From NCBI RefSeq assembly GCF_030546645.1, contig NZ_JAUOTO010000013.1, positions 62,001 to 126,000 on the forward strand: a stretch of DNA of 64,000 nt, written 5' to 3'. Shown here piece by piece: positions 1-8,700 of this stretch. The notes under the pieces are model-generated. The model worked only from the letters and a program-made list of their open reading frames with translations. It searched no databases and had not been told where the DNA came from. The translations under genes were made by a program, and so were the position numbers. The stretch comes from Flavitalea plasmicola. GTDB lineage: Bacteria; Bacteroidota; Bacteroidia; Chitinophagales; Chitinophagaceae. How positions within the stretch are numbered: position 1 is the stretch's first letter; the number at the start of each line of letters is the position of its first letter.

Positions 1-2162
1 GCAGTATCCGCTCCCACAAATAGCCCCGCCGGAGGCGTCACGGTCACTGTCACCGATGCCTTGTTCAACGACTGACACCCATTTCCATCCTTCACCGTCA
101 GAGAATAGGTCATGCTTCCGGAAGGCGCATCTGCCACGGGATCAGGGACAGCTGGATCGCTGAGATAGGTAGCAGGCTTCCAGGAAAAAACGCTCCCTCC
201 ACCCCCTTTCAATGATGCCTGCTTCCCATAGCAAGTGATTACATCCGCACCGGCATCGGCCACCGGTGCGGGACGGACGATCACATTGACCGTCGACGTT
301 TGCTGACAGACCCCATCGACGGCCGTCAGCGTATACAAGGTCGTGATAGAAGGAGATGCCGCCGGCTGCAGCGCTGTCGCTTTGCTCAACCCTGAGGATG
401 GTTGCCAGGAAAAGCTGCTGCCGTTGGATCTCGCCTGTATGACGCCACTTTCCCCTTCGCAAATGGTAAGGACCGGACCGGCATCCACGGTGAGTGTATT
501 ATTCAGGACGACTGCCGAAGACTGATTGACAATACATCCATTGACATCTTTGACATAAGCCATATACCCGCCGGAAGAAAGATGATCGAACACCCCATTA
601 TTGGAATAATTGCTTCCATCGATGGAATATTGAAAGGGCGACGTCCCGCCGCTGCCCGCGATATCCAGGCTTCCATCATTGTTCCGGCACGAAGCAGGCA
701 TTGCGCTCACCTGTATCAGGGGAGGCGGCATATTATTTCCTACCGTCACGCCAGTGGAGATCGTCTGATCATTGACATCTTTCATCATAAGCGTATAATG
801 GCCGGCCACCAGCCCGTTAAAGACATCGCCGGCCTGATAATTCACCCCATCCAGCGAATAAGTGTAAGGTGGCGTTCCCCCCGCACCAATAGCCGAGATC
901 TCACCGTTGCGCTTACCACAGGTCGAATTTTGGGGTAGGCCCATCAGGTGCAGACAGCCATCGCCCACTGTTGCAGTAGCCGTGGCCGTAAAGTTTTTCG
1001 CATCTTTCACCGTGATGGTGTAACCACCCGGCGCCAACCCTGCAAAGACCGGGCTGCTTTGAAAATTGACCCCGTCGCGCGAATAGGTATAAGGAGCCGT
1101 CCCGCTGACGCCGGTGGCGGTAATGCTGCCGTCACTGTTGCCACAGGTTGGATTCGTGGGCACAGCTGTTACACGGGGACAATCACTCTCGACTGTCACC
1201 ACCGCCCCTTGCATTTTTCCGTTGTAGTCCAGGACGACGGCAGTATAGTTGCCAGGGGCCAGATTAATAAAGACCGTACTGTTCTGGTAATGGAATCCGT
1301 CGATCGTATACATGTAGGGGGGAGTGCCATTGCTGGCCGAGACCGTTATCTTGCCGTTATTGTTACCACAGGTGGCATCCTGCGCCGCCCCCTGTATCGA
1401 CAAAGGACACTCATCGATGATATACGAGCCCGCAAGAAGATCCGCACCCGTACCATCCTTTACACGTATAATATAACGGCCCGGCGTAAGACCCGTAAAG
1501 TCGCCCGTGGCCTGATAATGGACGCCGTCTAATGAATAGGTAATGGGAGGATTGATCGTAGAGGGATCCGCTTTGATATGCACCTCTCCATTCTGTCCAC
1601 AGCTGGCATTCACATTGGTGAAACTATATCCCCCACAGGTCGGGAGGCTGCTGTACTGTACCCTGGCCGTACAGCCATAGTAGTCTTTTACATAAAAATA
1701 ATACCAGCCCCCGGGCAGGCCGGAAAAAGTAGGGTTGGCAGTCCAGTTCACCTTATCCTGGCTGTAGGTATAAGGCGGCGTTCCCCCCGACGCCTGCAAG
1801 GTCACGCTCGCATCCTGTGCAGTACAACCGGATGGGTTCGAGCTCGCCGCCACACGCACCGTCGGCGGACTATAATAGTTATTTATTGTCACAGGCTTGC
1901 TGGTCGTCTGCCCCGTGGCGTCTCTCACCGTGACGGTATGTGTTGCCGCGCCACCCGTGAGAAAGATCTGGCTGTTTGACCAGTCTCCTCCATCGAGCGA
2001 ATAGCTATAAGGCGGCGTTCCGCCCGTTCCTATAACGAGTATCGTTGAGTTATAGCTTCCACAAGTAGAAGCGCTGGCGCTCACCGTCACCTGGATAGAC
2101 GATTGAGCAACTACGGGGTAACATAGGAATATCAGGACAATGCCTGCGATCAGGTTTTTCAT
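1..2162 (-). CDS. SprB-repeat cell-surface protein (5' part, runs off left edge)
   Basis: An open frame starts at the ATG at 2162 and continues without a stop to the window edge (720 codons), so only the N-terminal part is present. It opens with a signal peptide (MKNLIAGIVLIFLCYPVVAQ). Seven tandem modules of about 75 residues follow, each with a TCGN.DGSI-like opening, a GGTPPYTYSLDG core and a closing YTVTVKDANG-like strand. These are SprB repeats. From about residue 560 the pattern changes to PKD/Ig-like segments (for example VADAGADVITCYGK). In Bacteroidota such proteins are gliding or adhesion surface proteins exported by the type IX system, usually ending in a gliding-motility C-terminal domain; that end would lie outside the window. 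Function as an adhesin is inferred from the family. Confidence in the frame is high because the translation is coherent throughout. Confidence 0.9.
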   Translation of the reverse strand, partial: MKNLIAGIVLIFLCYPVVAQSSIQVTVSASASTCGSYNSTILVIGTGGTPPYSYSLDGGDWSNSQIFLTGGAATHTVTVRDATGQTTSKPVTINNYYSPPTVRVAASSNPSGCTAQDASVTLQASGGTPPYTYSQDKVNWTANPTFSGLPGGWYYFYVKDYYGCTARVQYSSLPTCGGYSFTNVNASCGQNGEVHIKADPSTINPPITYSLDGVHYQATGDFTGLTPGRYIIRVKDGTGADLLAGSYIIDECPLSIQGAAQDATCGNNNGKITVSASNGTPPYMYTIDGFHYQNSTVFINLAPGNYTAVVLDYNGKMQGAVVTVESDCPRVTAVPTNPTCGNSDGSITATGVSGTAPYTYSRDGVNFQSSPVFAGLAPGGYTITVKDAKNFTATATATVGDGCLHLMGLPQNSTCGKRNGEISAIGAGGTPPYTYSLDGVNYQAGDVFNGLVAGHYTLMMKDVNDQTISTGVTVGNNMPPPLIQVSAMPASCRNNDGSLDIAGSGGTSPFQYSIDGSNYSNNGVFDHLSSGGYMAYVKDVNGCIVNQSSAVVLNNTLTVDAGPVLTICEGESGVIQARSNGSSFSWQPSSGLSKATALQPAASPSITTLYTLTAVDGVCQQTSTVNVIVRPAPVADAGADVITCYGKQASLKGGGGSVFSWKPATYLSDPAVPDPVADAPSGSMTYSLTVKDGNGCQSLNKASVTVTVTPPAGLFVGADT
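480..2110 (-). repeat. Seven tandem SprB-type repeats within the surface-protein gene
   Basis: Translation of the minus strand shows seven consecutive units of roughly 225-240 bp. Approximate boundaries are 2105, 1875, 1640, 1400, 1175, 940, 730 and 500. Each unit encodes a conserved Cys near its start, a (G)GTPPYTYS.DG strand-turn and a G.YT..VKD strand. The DNA units are diverged, so this is an old protein-level repeat rather than a recent DNA expansion. Confidence 0.85.
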
Positions 2163-2262
2163 GGATACCGAAAAATAGAAAAAATCTCCGGTTGTTCATA
2201 TCCAAAATAAAAAGCATAAGTTTATTTCATATCTTCCATGATAACCCATAACTAATTTGCTC

Positions 2263-2510
2263 ATGCGCGCGCTCACCCTCTCTGCCTTTATGCTCCCGAT
2301 GCTGGCCGTCACCAGCCTGTATGGTCAAAAGACAGCCATTCTTTGCAAAGCCCTGATCGATGGCACAGGCGCCGTCATCGATGCACCGGCTATTATTATA
2401 GAAGGAGATCACATCGTCGCTGTCGAAAAAAAACAAGCGCTGCCTCCGGGTAGCTGGTGATGCCGATGTCGGATATTCCGATTTCGATGTTCGTAATGCC
2501 AAATTGATCC
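2263..2510 (+). pseudogene. Remnant of a secreted amidohydrolase (imidazolonepropionase-like), frameshifted and truncated
   Basis: The ATG at 2263 opens a signal peptide (MRALTLSAFMLPMLAVTSLYGQ) followed by the typical amidohydrolase N-terminal strand pattern (ALIDGTGAVIDAPAIIIEGD, then HIVAVEKKQALPPG). The frame closes at a TGA near 2460. Shifting by one base restores a plausible continuation (VAGDADVGYSDFDVRNAKLI, then LIPSQ), the stretch that in this family leads to the LLPGLID motif. After about 2510 the similarity stops where the oppositely oriented next gene begins. The metal-binding and catalytic part is absent. A degraded gene is the best reading; a genuine 66-residue secreted peptide is possible but less likely. 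Confidence 0.6.
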
Positions 2511-2867
2511 TCATTCCTTCACAACATCCTTCACCAATTCCAACGGCAACGTAATACCCGACTGCATCCACTTACCCACGATCCGCCCATCCACCATACG
2601 CCCCTCATACAACCCTCCGATGGTGGCTATCTCAAACCTCACCTCCGGATGCTTAAAAACAACCGAATTCACGACAATATCCTTCGCCTGCTGATCCGGA
2701 CTATCCATCGTCGCCTTATAGACCGTATCCGTCTTCGTAACATGAAAAACCACCCGGAGATCGACATTCTGTACATGTAACGTCCCGCTCCACTGACCTT
2801 TCAACTCCTGGCCATATCCGATAACAGCGAAAACCATAAAACCAATAACTAATAATAACGTCTTCAT
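2511..2867 (-). CDS. Small secreted protein resembling the N-terminal module of alpha/beta-hydrolases
   Basis: 118 residues with a signal peptide (MKTLLLVIGFMVFAVIGYGQ) and then a beta-rich domain (LKGQWSGTLHVQNVDLRVVF, TMDSPDQQAKDIVVNSVVF, YEGRMVDGRIVGKWMQ). From memory this pattern precedes the catalytic domain in many secreted Bacteroidota alpha/beta-hydrolases, where it binds or shields the active site. Here translation stops right after this module, so no Ser-His-Asp hydrolase domain is present. It may be a stand-alone lipocalin-like protein or a gene truncated by the rearrangement that also cut the neighbouring amidohydrolase remnant. It is not obviously in an operon with the gene at 2901. 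Confidence 0.65.
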   Translation of the reverse strand: MKTLLLVIGFMVFAVIGYGQELKGQWSGTLHVQNVDLRVVFHVTKTDTVYKATMDSPDQQAKDIVVNSVVFKHPEVRFEIATIGGLYEGRMVDGRIVGKWMQSGITLPLELVKDVVKE

Positions 2868-2900
2868 ATTTTATTATTTTAAGTAAACAATCTCAACAAA

Positions 2901-3458
2901 TTAATCTCCCAGCTTATCATACAATTCCTCCAACCTTTCCCGCTGCCGCTTATAACACCCATGCTCGAACCCACTCAAATAATAGGTAAAGACAAAGAAC
3001 AATCCCACCCAAACACCTACCCATGGCGACTTACCGCTCTCCCACATCCCAAAAACACAAAATACGCCTATCAAAATGATATTCCACCGCCCCATCCGGG
3101 ACAGCTTCACCTGGTACCTCGCCACCGCCAGCGCATGCTCCAGCTCACCCCGGACGGTCCTGTCAAACCTCCTTCCCGCAACGATCCGCCGCACCCGCCT
3201 AAAAATACCCAACAAAGCCATGGCGATCATCCATCCCGCCATCAGGTACATAAAAAAAACACCCCGTACATTTAAATACCATACATAACTTCCCGCTCCC
3301 AGGTATGTAAAGATCAGTATCAGCTCACTGATATTAGTGATCCGCAACGCCTTCTTCTTCCTACCCAATACCTTCTCATGCAATTCCTTCTCATCCACCC
3401 GGAAGATCGGCTGCGCATCCTGCGCACCCCATATGCTTTGCACTTCTTCAAATTCCAT
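2901..3458 (-). CDS. Membrane protein co-transcribed with an ECF sigma factor
   Basis: 185 residues. The N-terminus (MEFEEVQSIWGAQDA) and the basic stretch after it (GRKKKALRITN) look cytoplasmic. Four hydrophobic segments follow in two pairs, at about residues 45-60, 65-85, 125-140 and 143-160. The C-terminus is charged and helical (RQRERLEELYDKLGD). Its start overlaps the end of the sigma-factor gene by 11 bases, so the two are translationally coupled. Proteins of this kind commonly sit behind ECF sigma genes in Bacteroidota; an anti-sigma role is plausible from position, but no zinc-binding anti-sigma motif is visible. Function is not established. Confidence 0.75.
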   Translation of the reverse strand: MEFEEVQSIWGAQDAQPIFRVDEKELHEKVLGRKKKALRITNISELILIFTYLGAGSYVWYLNVRGVFFMYLMAGWMIAMALLGIFRRVRRIVAGRRFDRTVRGELEHALAVARYQVKLSRMGRWNIILIGVFCVFGMWESGKSPWVGVWVGLFFVFTYYLSGFEHGCYKRQRERLEELYDKLGD

Positions 3459-3957
3459 AACAATCTTGTTTTTTTGATGTAGCGATCAGGCGCTTCTTGA
3501 TCCGGTTGATCTTCACGCCCACATTCGACTCCGTGATCCCCAGGATCGCGGCCATTTCCTTATAGCTGAACCCTTCCAGCAGCAACAACGCGATGGACCG
3601 GTCGATCTCATCCATCCGATGGATCTCCGCATACAGCCACGCCACTCGCTCATCCGCCTGTCCAATCCCTTCCTGCAAAACGAATGCAGCCTTCCCGATA
3701 TCCTCCATCGCCCGGTGCCGGCCCTCCTTCCTCACCCAGCTCAGCGCCGCATTGATCGCGATCCTGTAAACCCACGTTGACACGGCACTTTCACCCCTGA
3801 ACGCAGGCACCGACTTCCACACTTGAATGACAATCTCCTGGAAAAGGTCATCCAGCTCCGGCCCGCTGACAGCATACGCCCTCACTATCTTGAAGAATAG
3901 CCCTTTATACTGGCTAAGCCAGCTTTCGAAAATATGTTGCTGCTCCGCTGCTGTCAC
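3448..3957 (-). CDS. ECF-type RNA polymerase sigma factor
   Basis: 169 residues. Region 2 is clear (GPELDDLFQEIVIQVWKSVP, then FRGESAVSTWVYRIAINAAL), and region 4 carries the helix-turn-helix (GFSYKEMAAILGITESNVGV, then KINRIKKRL). The length is normal for the ECF (extracytoplasmic function) group. The start is a GTG at 3957 (valine codon read as Met); no in-frame ATG lies nearby upstream. The following membrane gene overlaps its last codons, suggesting a sigma/partner pair responding to an envelope signal. The target promoters cannot be read from this window. Confidence 0.92.
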   Translation of the reverse strand: MTAAEQQHIFESWLSQYKGLFFKIVRAYAVSGPELDDLFQEIVIQVWKSVPAFRGESAVSTWVYRIAINAALSWVRKEGRHRAMEDIGKAAFVLQEGIGQADERVAWLYAEIHRMDEIDRSIALLLLEGFSYKEMAAILGITESNVGVKINRIKKRLIATSKKQDCYGI

Positions 3958-4081
3958 GTGAATGATGTTTTTCCTATTAGTAACGGCAAAAGGCCGAATT
4001 CTTACAAAGCAATGATATCCATCTCGAAAATAGATTCATGCTCCATTTTCTGAATACAATAACCTCATTCTCAGGTCTCAT

Positions 4082-4166
4082 GGCTAAATCTATCCAAAAG
4101 ATATAGATTTAGCCCTATTTTTTCATTCTATAGGGCTAAATGTTACTTTTTTAAGTACTTTTAGCC
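4082..4166. repeat. Alternating inverted-repeat array (GGCTAAA/TTTAGCC) before the AAA+ gene
   Basis: Four copies of a 7-8 bp word alternate in orientation: GGCTAAA at 4082, TTTAGCCC at 4108, GGGCTAAA at 4133 and TTTAGCC at 4160. The start-to-start spacings are 26, 25 and 27 bp. Neighbouring copies form perfect 12-bp inverted repeats: GGCTAAATCTAT (4082-4093) with ATAGATTTAGCC (4103-4114), and ATTTAGCCCTAT (4107-4118) with ATAGGGCTAAAT (4130-4141). The last copy overlaps a possible -7 element (TACTTTTA, 4156-4163) 12 bp before the ATG of the next gene. It could be a multi-site operator or alternative RNA stem-loops. Confidence 0.75.
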
Positions 4167-4178
4167 AAAAAATGCCCC

Positions 4179-5597
4179 ATGGAAGCAATAGCGGGTAGAA
4201 TCAATGAGCAACAATTGTTGCAGCAATTGCTACGGGAAGATAGATCCGAATTCCTGGCCATGTATGGCAGAAGAAGAGTCGGCAAGACCTTTCTGATCCG
4301 AAATGTCTACCAGAAAGAAATGGTGTTCCAGATGACAGGTATTGCCGACGCCAGTTCGGACCAGCAACTATCCAATTTTTTCTCCGCTTTACAATTCGCA
4401 GACCCCAATAATTCCAATGAGACCAGGCCCGCCGATTGGTTCAAAGCGTTTGAAATGCTTCGGTCTTTCTTACAAAAAAGCACCGCGAGAAAAAAAGTCG
4501 TCTTTTTTGATGAACTCCCATGGATCGACACGCCACATTCAAATTTTCTCTCTGCCTTGGAGCATTTTTGGAATGCGTGGGCATCCGCCAGAACCGATAT
4601 TATCCTGGTAGTATGCGGTTCAGCGGCATCTTGGATGCTAAGCAAGCTGATAAACAATAAAGGTGGCTTGCACAACCGCGTAACCAGACGGATCAGGCTC
4701 TTGCCGTTCACGCTCGGTGAAACAGAAGCCTATTTTAAAATAAAAAACATTGTCCTGGACCGTTACCAGATTATACAGCTTTATATGGCAATAGGTGGCA
4801 TACCATTCTATCTGAATGAAATAATGCCCGGCAAAAGCGCCTTCCAGGAAATAGACCGACTTTGCTTTACAGATGGAGGACTACTCGTAAATGAATATCA
4901 AAATCTTTATCGATCTCTTTTTAAAAGTGCAGAAAGACATATGACCATCGTTGAAGCCCTATCCCAAAAGAACAAAGGAATGGTCCGGGCTGAGATCATC
5001 CAAACCAGCGGCTTAAGCAATGGAGGAAATACTACGAAAGCCCTGATGGAACTGGAAGAGAGTGGCTTTATCACACGGACACATCCATTTGAAAAGAAAG
5101 TTAAAGAAGCTATGTACCGCTTGACTGATCAATATTCCCTCTTCTATCTAAAATTCATGAAAGATAAAAGAGCCTTTGGAGAAGGATCATGGCTCAGTCG
5201 CATAGATAGCCCTGCTTGGAGAGCCTGGAGTGGATATGCTTTCGAAAATATTTGTTTTTTGCACATCGGCAATCTCAAAAAGGCCCTTGGCATTAGTGGC
5301 GTCTATACTGAAATATCGTCCTGGTCGAATGCTGCAAAAGGAGTGCAGATTGACCTACTCATCGATAGAAGGGATCAGGTAATCTGTTTATGCGAAATAA
5401 AATTTTCGAAAGATCCTTACAGCATCACAAAAGCTTACCGTGCTGAACTGGAAAAAAAGCTTTCTGCATTCAGGACTGTTACTGCAACACGCAAATCCGT
5501 TTTTCTGACCATGATTACGCCTTTTGGACTGGAGAATAACACCTATTCACTTGGATTTGTACAAAATTCCATTACCATGGAAGAACTTTTCGGTTAA
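4179..5597 (+). CDS. AAA+ ATPase of the archaeal-type ATPase/DUF234 family
   Basis: 472 residues. The Walker A motif is GRRRVGKT (residues 30-37) and Walker B is VVFFDELPW (107-115); LVVCGSAASWM looks like sensor 1. A winged-helix-like middle follows (MVRAEIIQTSGLSNGGNTTK) and the C-terminal part matches the DUF234 restriction-endonuclease-like fold (QIDLLIDRRDQVICLCEIKF, with the D...E-K pattern). The architecture is a STAND/AAA+-type ATPase fused to a possible nuclease domain. Members occur as single, patchily distributed genes in archaea and Bacteroidota, and their physiological role is not known. The gene stands alone, preceded by the repeat array at 4082-4166, which may control it. Confidence 0.85.
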   Translation: MEAIAGRINEQQLLQQLLREDRSEFLAMYGRRRVGKTFLIRNVYQKEMVFQMTGIADASSDQQLSNFFSALQFADPNNSNETRPADWFKAFEMLRSFLQKSTARKKVVFFDELPWIDTPHSNFLSALEHFWNAWASARTDIILVVCGSAASWMLSKLINNKGGLHNRVTRRIRLLPFTLGETEAYFKIKNIVLDRYQIIQLYMAIGGIPFYLNEIMPGKSAFQEIDRLCFTDGGLLVNEYQNLYRSLFKSAERHMTIVEALSQKNKGMVRAEIIQTSGLSNGGNTTKALMELEESGFITRTHPFEKKVKEAMYRLTDQYSLFYLKFMKDKRAFGEGSWLSRIDSPAWRAWSGYAFENICFLHIGNLKKALGISGVYTEISSWSNAAKGVQIDLLIDRRDQVICLCEIKFSKDPYSITKAYRAELEKKLSAFRTVTATRKSVFLTMITPFGLENNTYSLGFVQNSITMEELFG

Positions 5598-5715
5598 TAC
5601 CTATTTTATCCTTCCCCTTCTCTTTCCGATATAAATTACCTATCTTCAGATAGCCCAAGCTACCAATAATTTCTCCGATTGCTTCGCTATTCCAAACCAA
5701 AACAACGCTGGATCT

Positions 5716-8700
5716 ATGTCCATAAGGATAGCCATCAATCACAAGACCACCTACAGCTACGACCGCCTCGTCTCCCTGTCTCCCCATGTCTTCCGGCTCA
5801 GACCCGCCGTGCACTCCCGCACGCCTATCGAAGCCTACTCCTTCAAAGTATCCCCAAAGGATCATTTCATCAACTGGCAGCAGGACCCCTTCGGCAACTA
5901 CCAGGCCAGGGTGGTCTTCCCCGAAAAGACAAAAGAGCTCAGCATAGAAGTAGAGGTCATCGCCGACATGGTCGTCATCAACCCCTTCGACTTTTTCGTC
6001 GAGGACTATGCGGAAAAATATCCTTTTACCTACAAGGATCACCTGGCCGCGGAGCTGATCCCTTACCTGGAGATAAATGATCACGGCCCAAAGCTCATGC
6101 AGTGGCTGCATCAGACAGGCTATATCAAAGATCGCTTCGACCCCGCAGGCACCGACCCCCTGCCACGTACCCCATCCCCAAAAACCAAAACCAAAGACAA
6201 AGTCCCCATCAACGACTTCCTCGTCTCCATCAATCAACGCCTGAATAAAGACATCGCCTACAATATACGTATGGAGCCCGGCGTGCAGTCCTGCGAAGAG
6301 ACGTTGCACCGTGCCCTGGGCTCCTGCCGCGACTCCGCCTGGCTCCTGGTTCAGATCCTGCGCCACCTGGGCCTGGCGGCACGTTTTGTTTCCGGTTACC
6401 TGGTCCAACTGACCGCCGACGTTAAATCCCTTGACGGCCCTTCTGGTCCCGAAAAAGATTTCACAGACCTGCACGCCTGGGCCGAAGTATATATTCCCGG
6501 CGCCGGATGGATCGGCATGGACCCCACCTCCGGCCTGTTTGCCGGCGAAGGTCATATCCCGCTGGCCTGCACTCCCCACTATGTCAGCGCAGCTCCCGTA
6601 GTTGGCGCAACAGATATTTGCGAGACGGAATTCTCCTTTTCCAACACGGTCACCCGCATCCACGAAGACCCCCGTGTGACAAAGCCCTATTCGGATGAGC
6701 AATGGGCTACCATCAACGCCACAGGCTATAAGGTCGATGAAGACCTGAAAGCCACCGACTGCAGGCTGACCATGGGCGGCGAGCCGACCTTCGTCTCCAT
6801 CGACGATATGGAATCCGCCCAATGGAACACCGAAGCCGACGGTGCTGAAAAAAGGCTGCTCTCACACGAGCTGATCTTCCGCTTGCGTGATAAGTTCGGC
6901 CCGAATGGCATGATCCACTACGGACAGGGCAAGTGGTACCCTGGCGAACCCCTGCCCCGCTGGCAATACGGTCTCTTCTGGAGAAAAGACCATTTCCCCG
7001 TGTGGAGGAACAGACGGTTGATCGCCCATGAAAAAACACCCAAGATTTACGGCGCCGGCGATGCTGGAAGATTCATCAAAGAGCTGGCCAGGTACCTGGC
7101 AGTGAGCGAAGACAATATCAGCCCCGCCTATGAAGACGCCTTTTATCTCTTATGGACCGAAGGCAAGATGCCCGCCAACATTGACCCTTTCAAGGTCGAC
7201 CTGAAAGATTCCCTGGAACGCAGGACGCTTTACAGGCTCCTGGACGCAGGCATCGACGAACCTGTCGGTTATACCCTTCCGCTAAAATGGAATTATGCAG
7301 CAGGCAAATGGCAGAGCTGTAAATGGATCCTCAACAGGGAGCACCTGTTCCTGGTTCCCGGCAATTCCCCGATCGGGCTCCGCCTGCCCCTGGATTCCCT
7401 CCCCGTCGTCGCCAAAGACCACCAAGAGGAAAAAGTGGAACGCAGCCTCTTCGAAGAGCTGCCCACTCTGGGAAACTATCAGCACACTGTCAATAGCCGG
7501 TACGTCCAAACGCCCGCACGCATAGAACAACCTCAATCCCCTCAAACCATCCAACACGACGTTCCCGTCATCAAAACCACCCTCTGCACCGAAGTCCGCG
7601 AAGGCATCCTCTACATTTTCCTTCCTCCAATGGACTACCTGGAACATTACCTGGACGCCATCTCCTCCATCGAGGCGACAGCCGAAAAATTAAACATCCC
7701 CGTCCGCATAGAAGGCTACGAGCCGCCGCGGGATTATAGGATGGAACGACTGGTCGTTTCCCCCGACCCCGGCGTCATCGAAGTGAATATCCATCCCGCC
7801 AACAGCTGGCCCGCCCTGGTCAATATCATCGACACCCTCTACCAGCAGGCATTCCTGTCCAGGCTCGGCACGGAAAAATTCATGCTCGACGGGAGACACA
7901 CCGGAACAGGCGGCGGCAACCACATCACCATCGGCGGCTCCACGCCATCTGACAGCCCGCTGCTCCGAAGGCCCCATCTGCTGAGAAGCCTCATCGCCTA
8001 CTGGCAGCACCACCCCGGCCTCTCCTACCTGTTCTCCAGCGCTTTCATCGGCGCTACCAGCCAGGCGCCCCGCATGGATGAAGGCCTCAATGAGAAATTA
8101 TATGAGATGGAAATTGCATTCAGCCAGGTTCCCGAAAAAGGCTTCATCCCTTTCTACCTCGTGGACCGCATCTTCCGGCACTTGCTGACTGACCTCACGG
8201 GCAATACGCACCGCTCCGAATTTTGTATCGATAAACTATATTCTCCCGACACGGCTTCCGGCAGGCTGGGCATCCTGGAATTTCGCGCCTTCGACATGCC
8301 GCCCCACAAACAAATGAGCCTGGTGCAGATGCTGCTGATCCGGGCGCTGATCGCGAAATTCTCAAAAAAACCATACAAACACAACCTCGTCCGCTGGGGC
8401 ACTGAGCTGCATGATAAATTCATGCTCCCCCATTTTGTAAAGGAAGACATGCAGGAAGTAGTGAATGACCTCAACGAAGCCGGCTACCCTTTCCACATAA
8501 GCTGGTTCGACCCCTTCCTGGAATTTCGTTTTCCGCACTACGGCTCGGTAAAGCTACAGGGCATCGAAATGGAGATCCGCATGGGCATCGAACCCTGGAA
8601 TGTATTGGGAGAGGAAATGTCCGGCTCCGGCACTGCCCGCTATGTGGATTCCTCGCTGGAAAAAGTACAGGTAAGACTGAAAGGCTTGAATGGCTCCCGT

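Noticed and set aside
402-1979. Several plus-strand open frames (for example 402-938 and 948-1532)
   Set aside because: They lie opposite the SprB-repeat gene, and their Arg/His/Ile-rich composition is what results from reading repeat DNA on the wrong strand.
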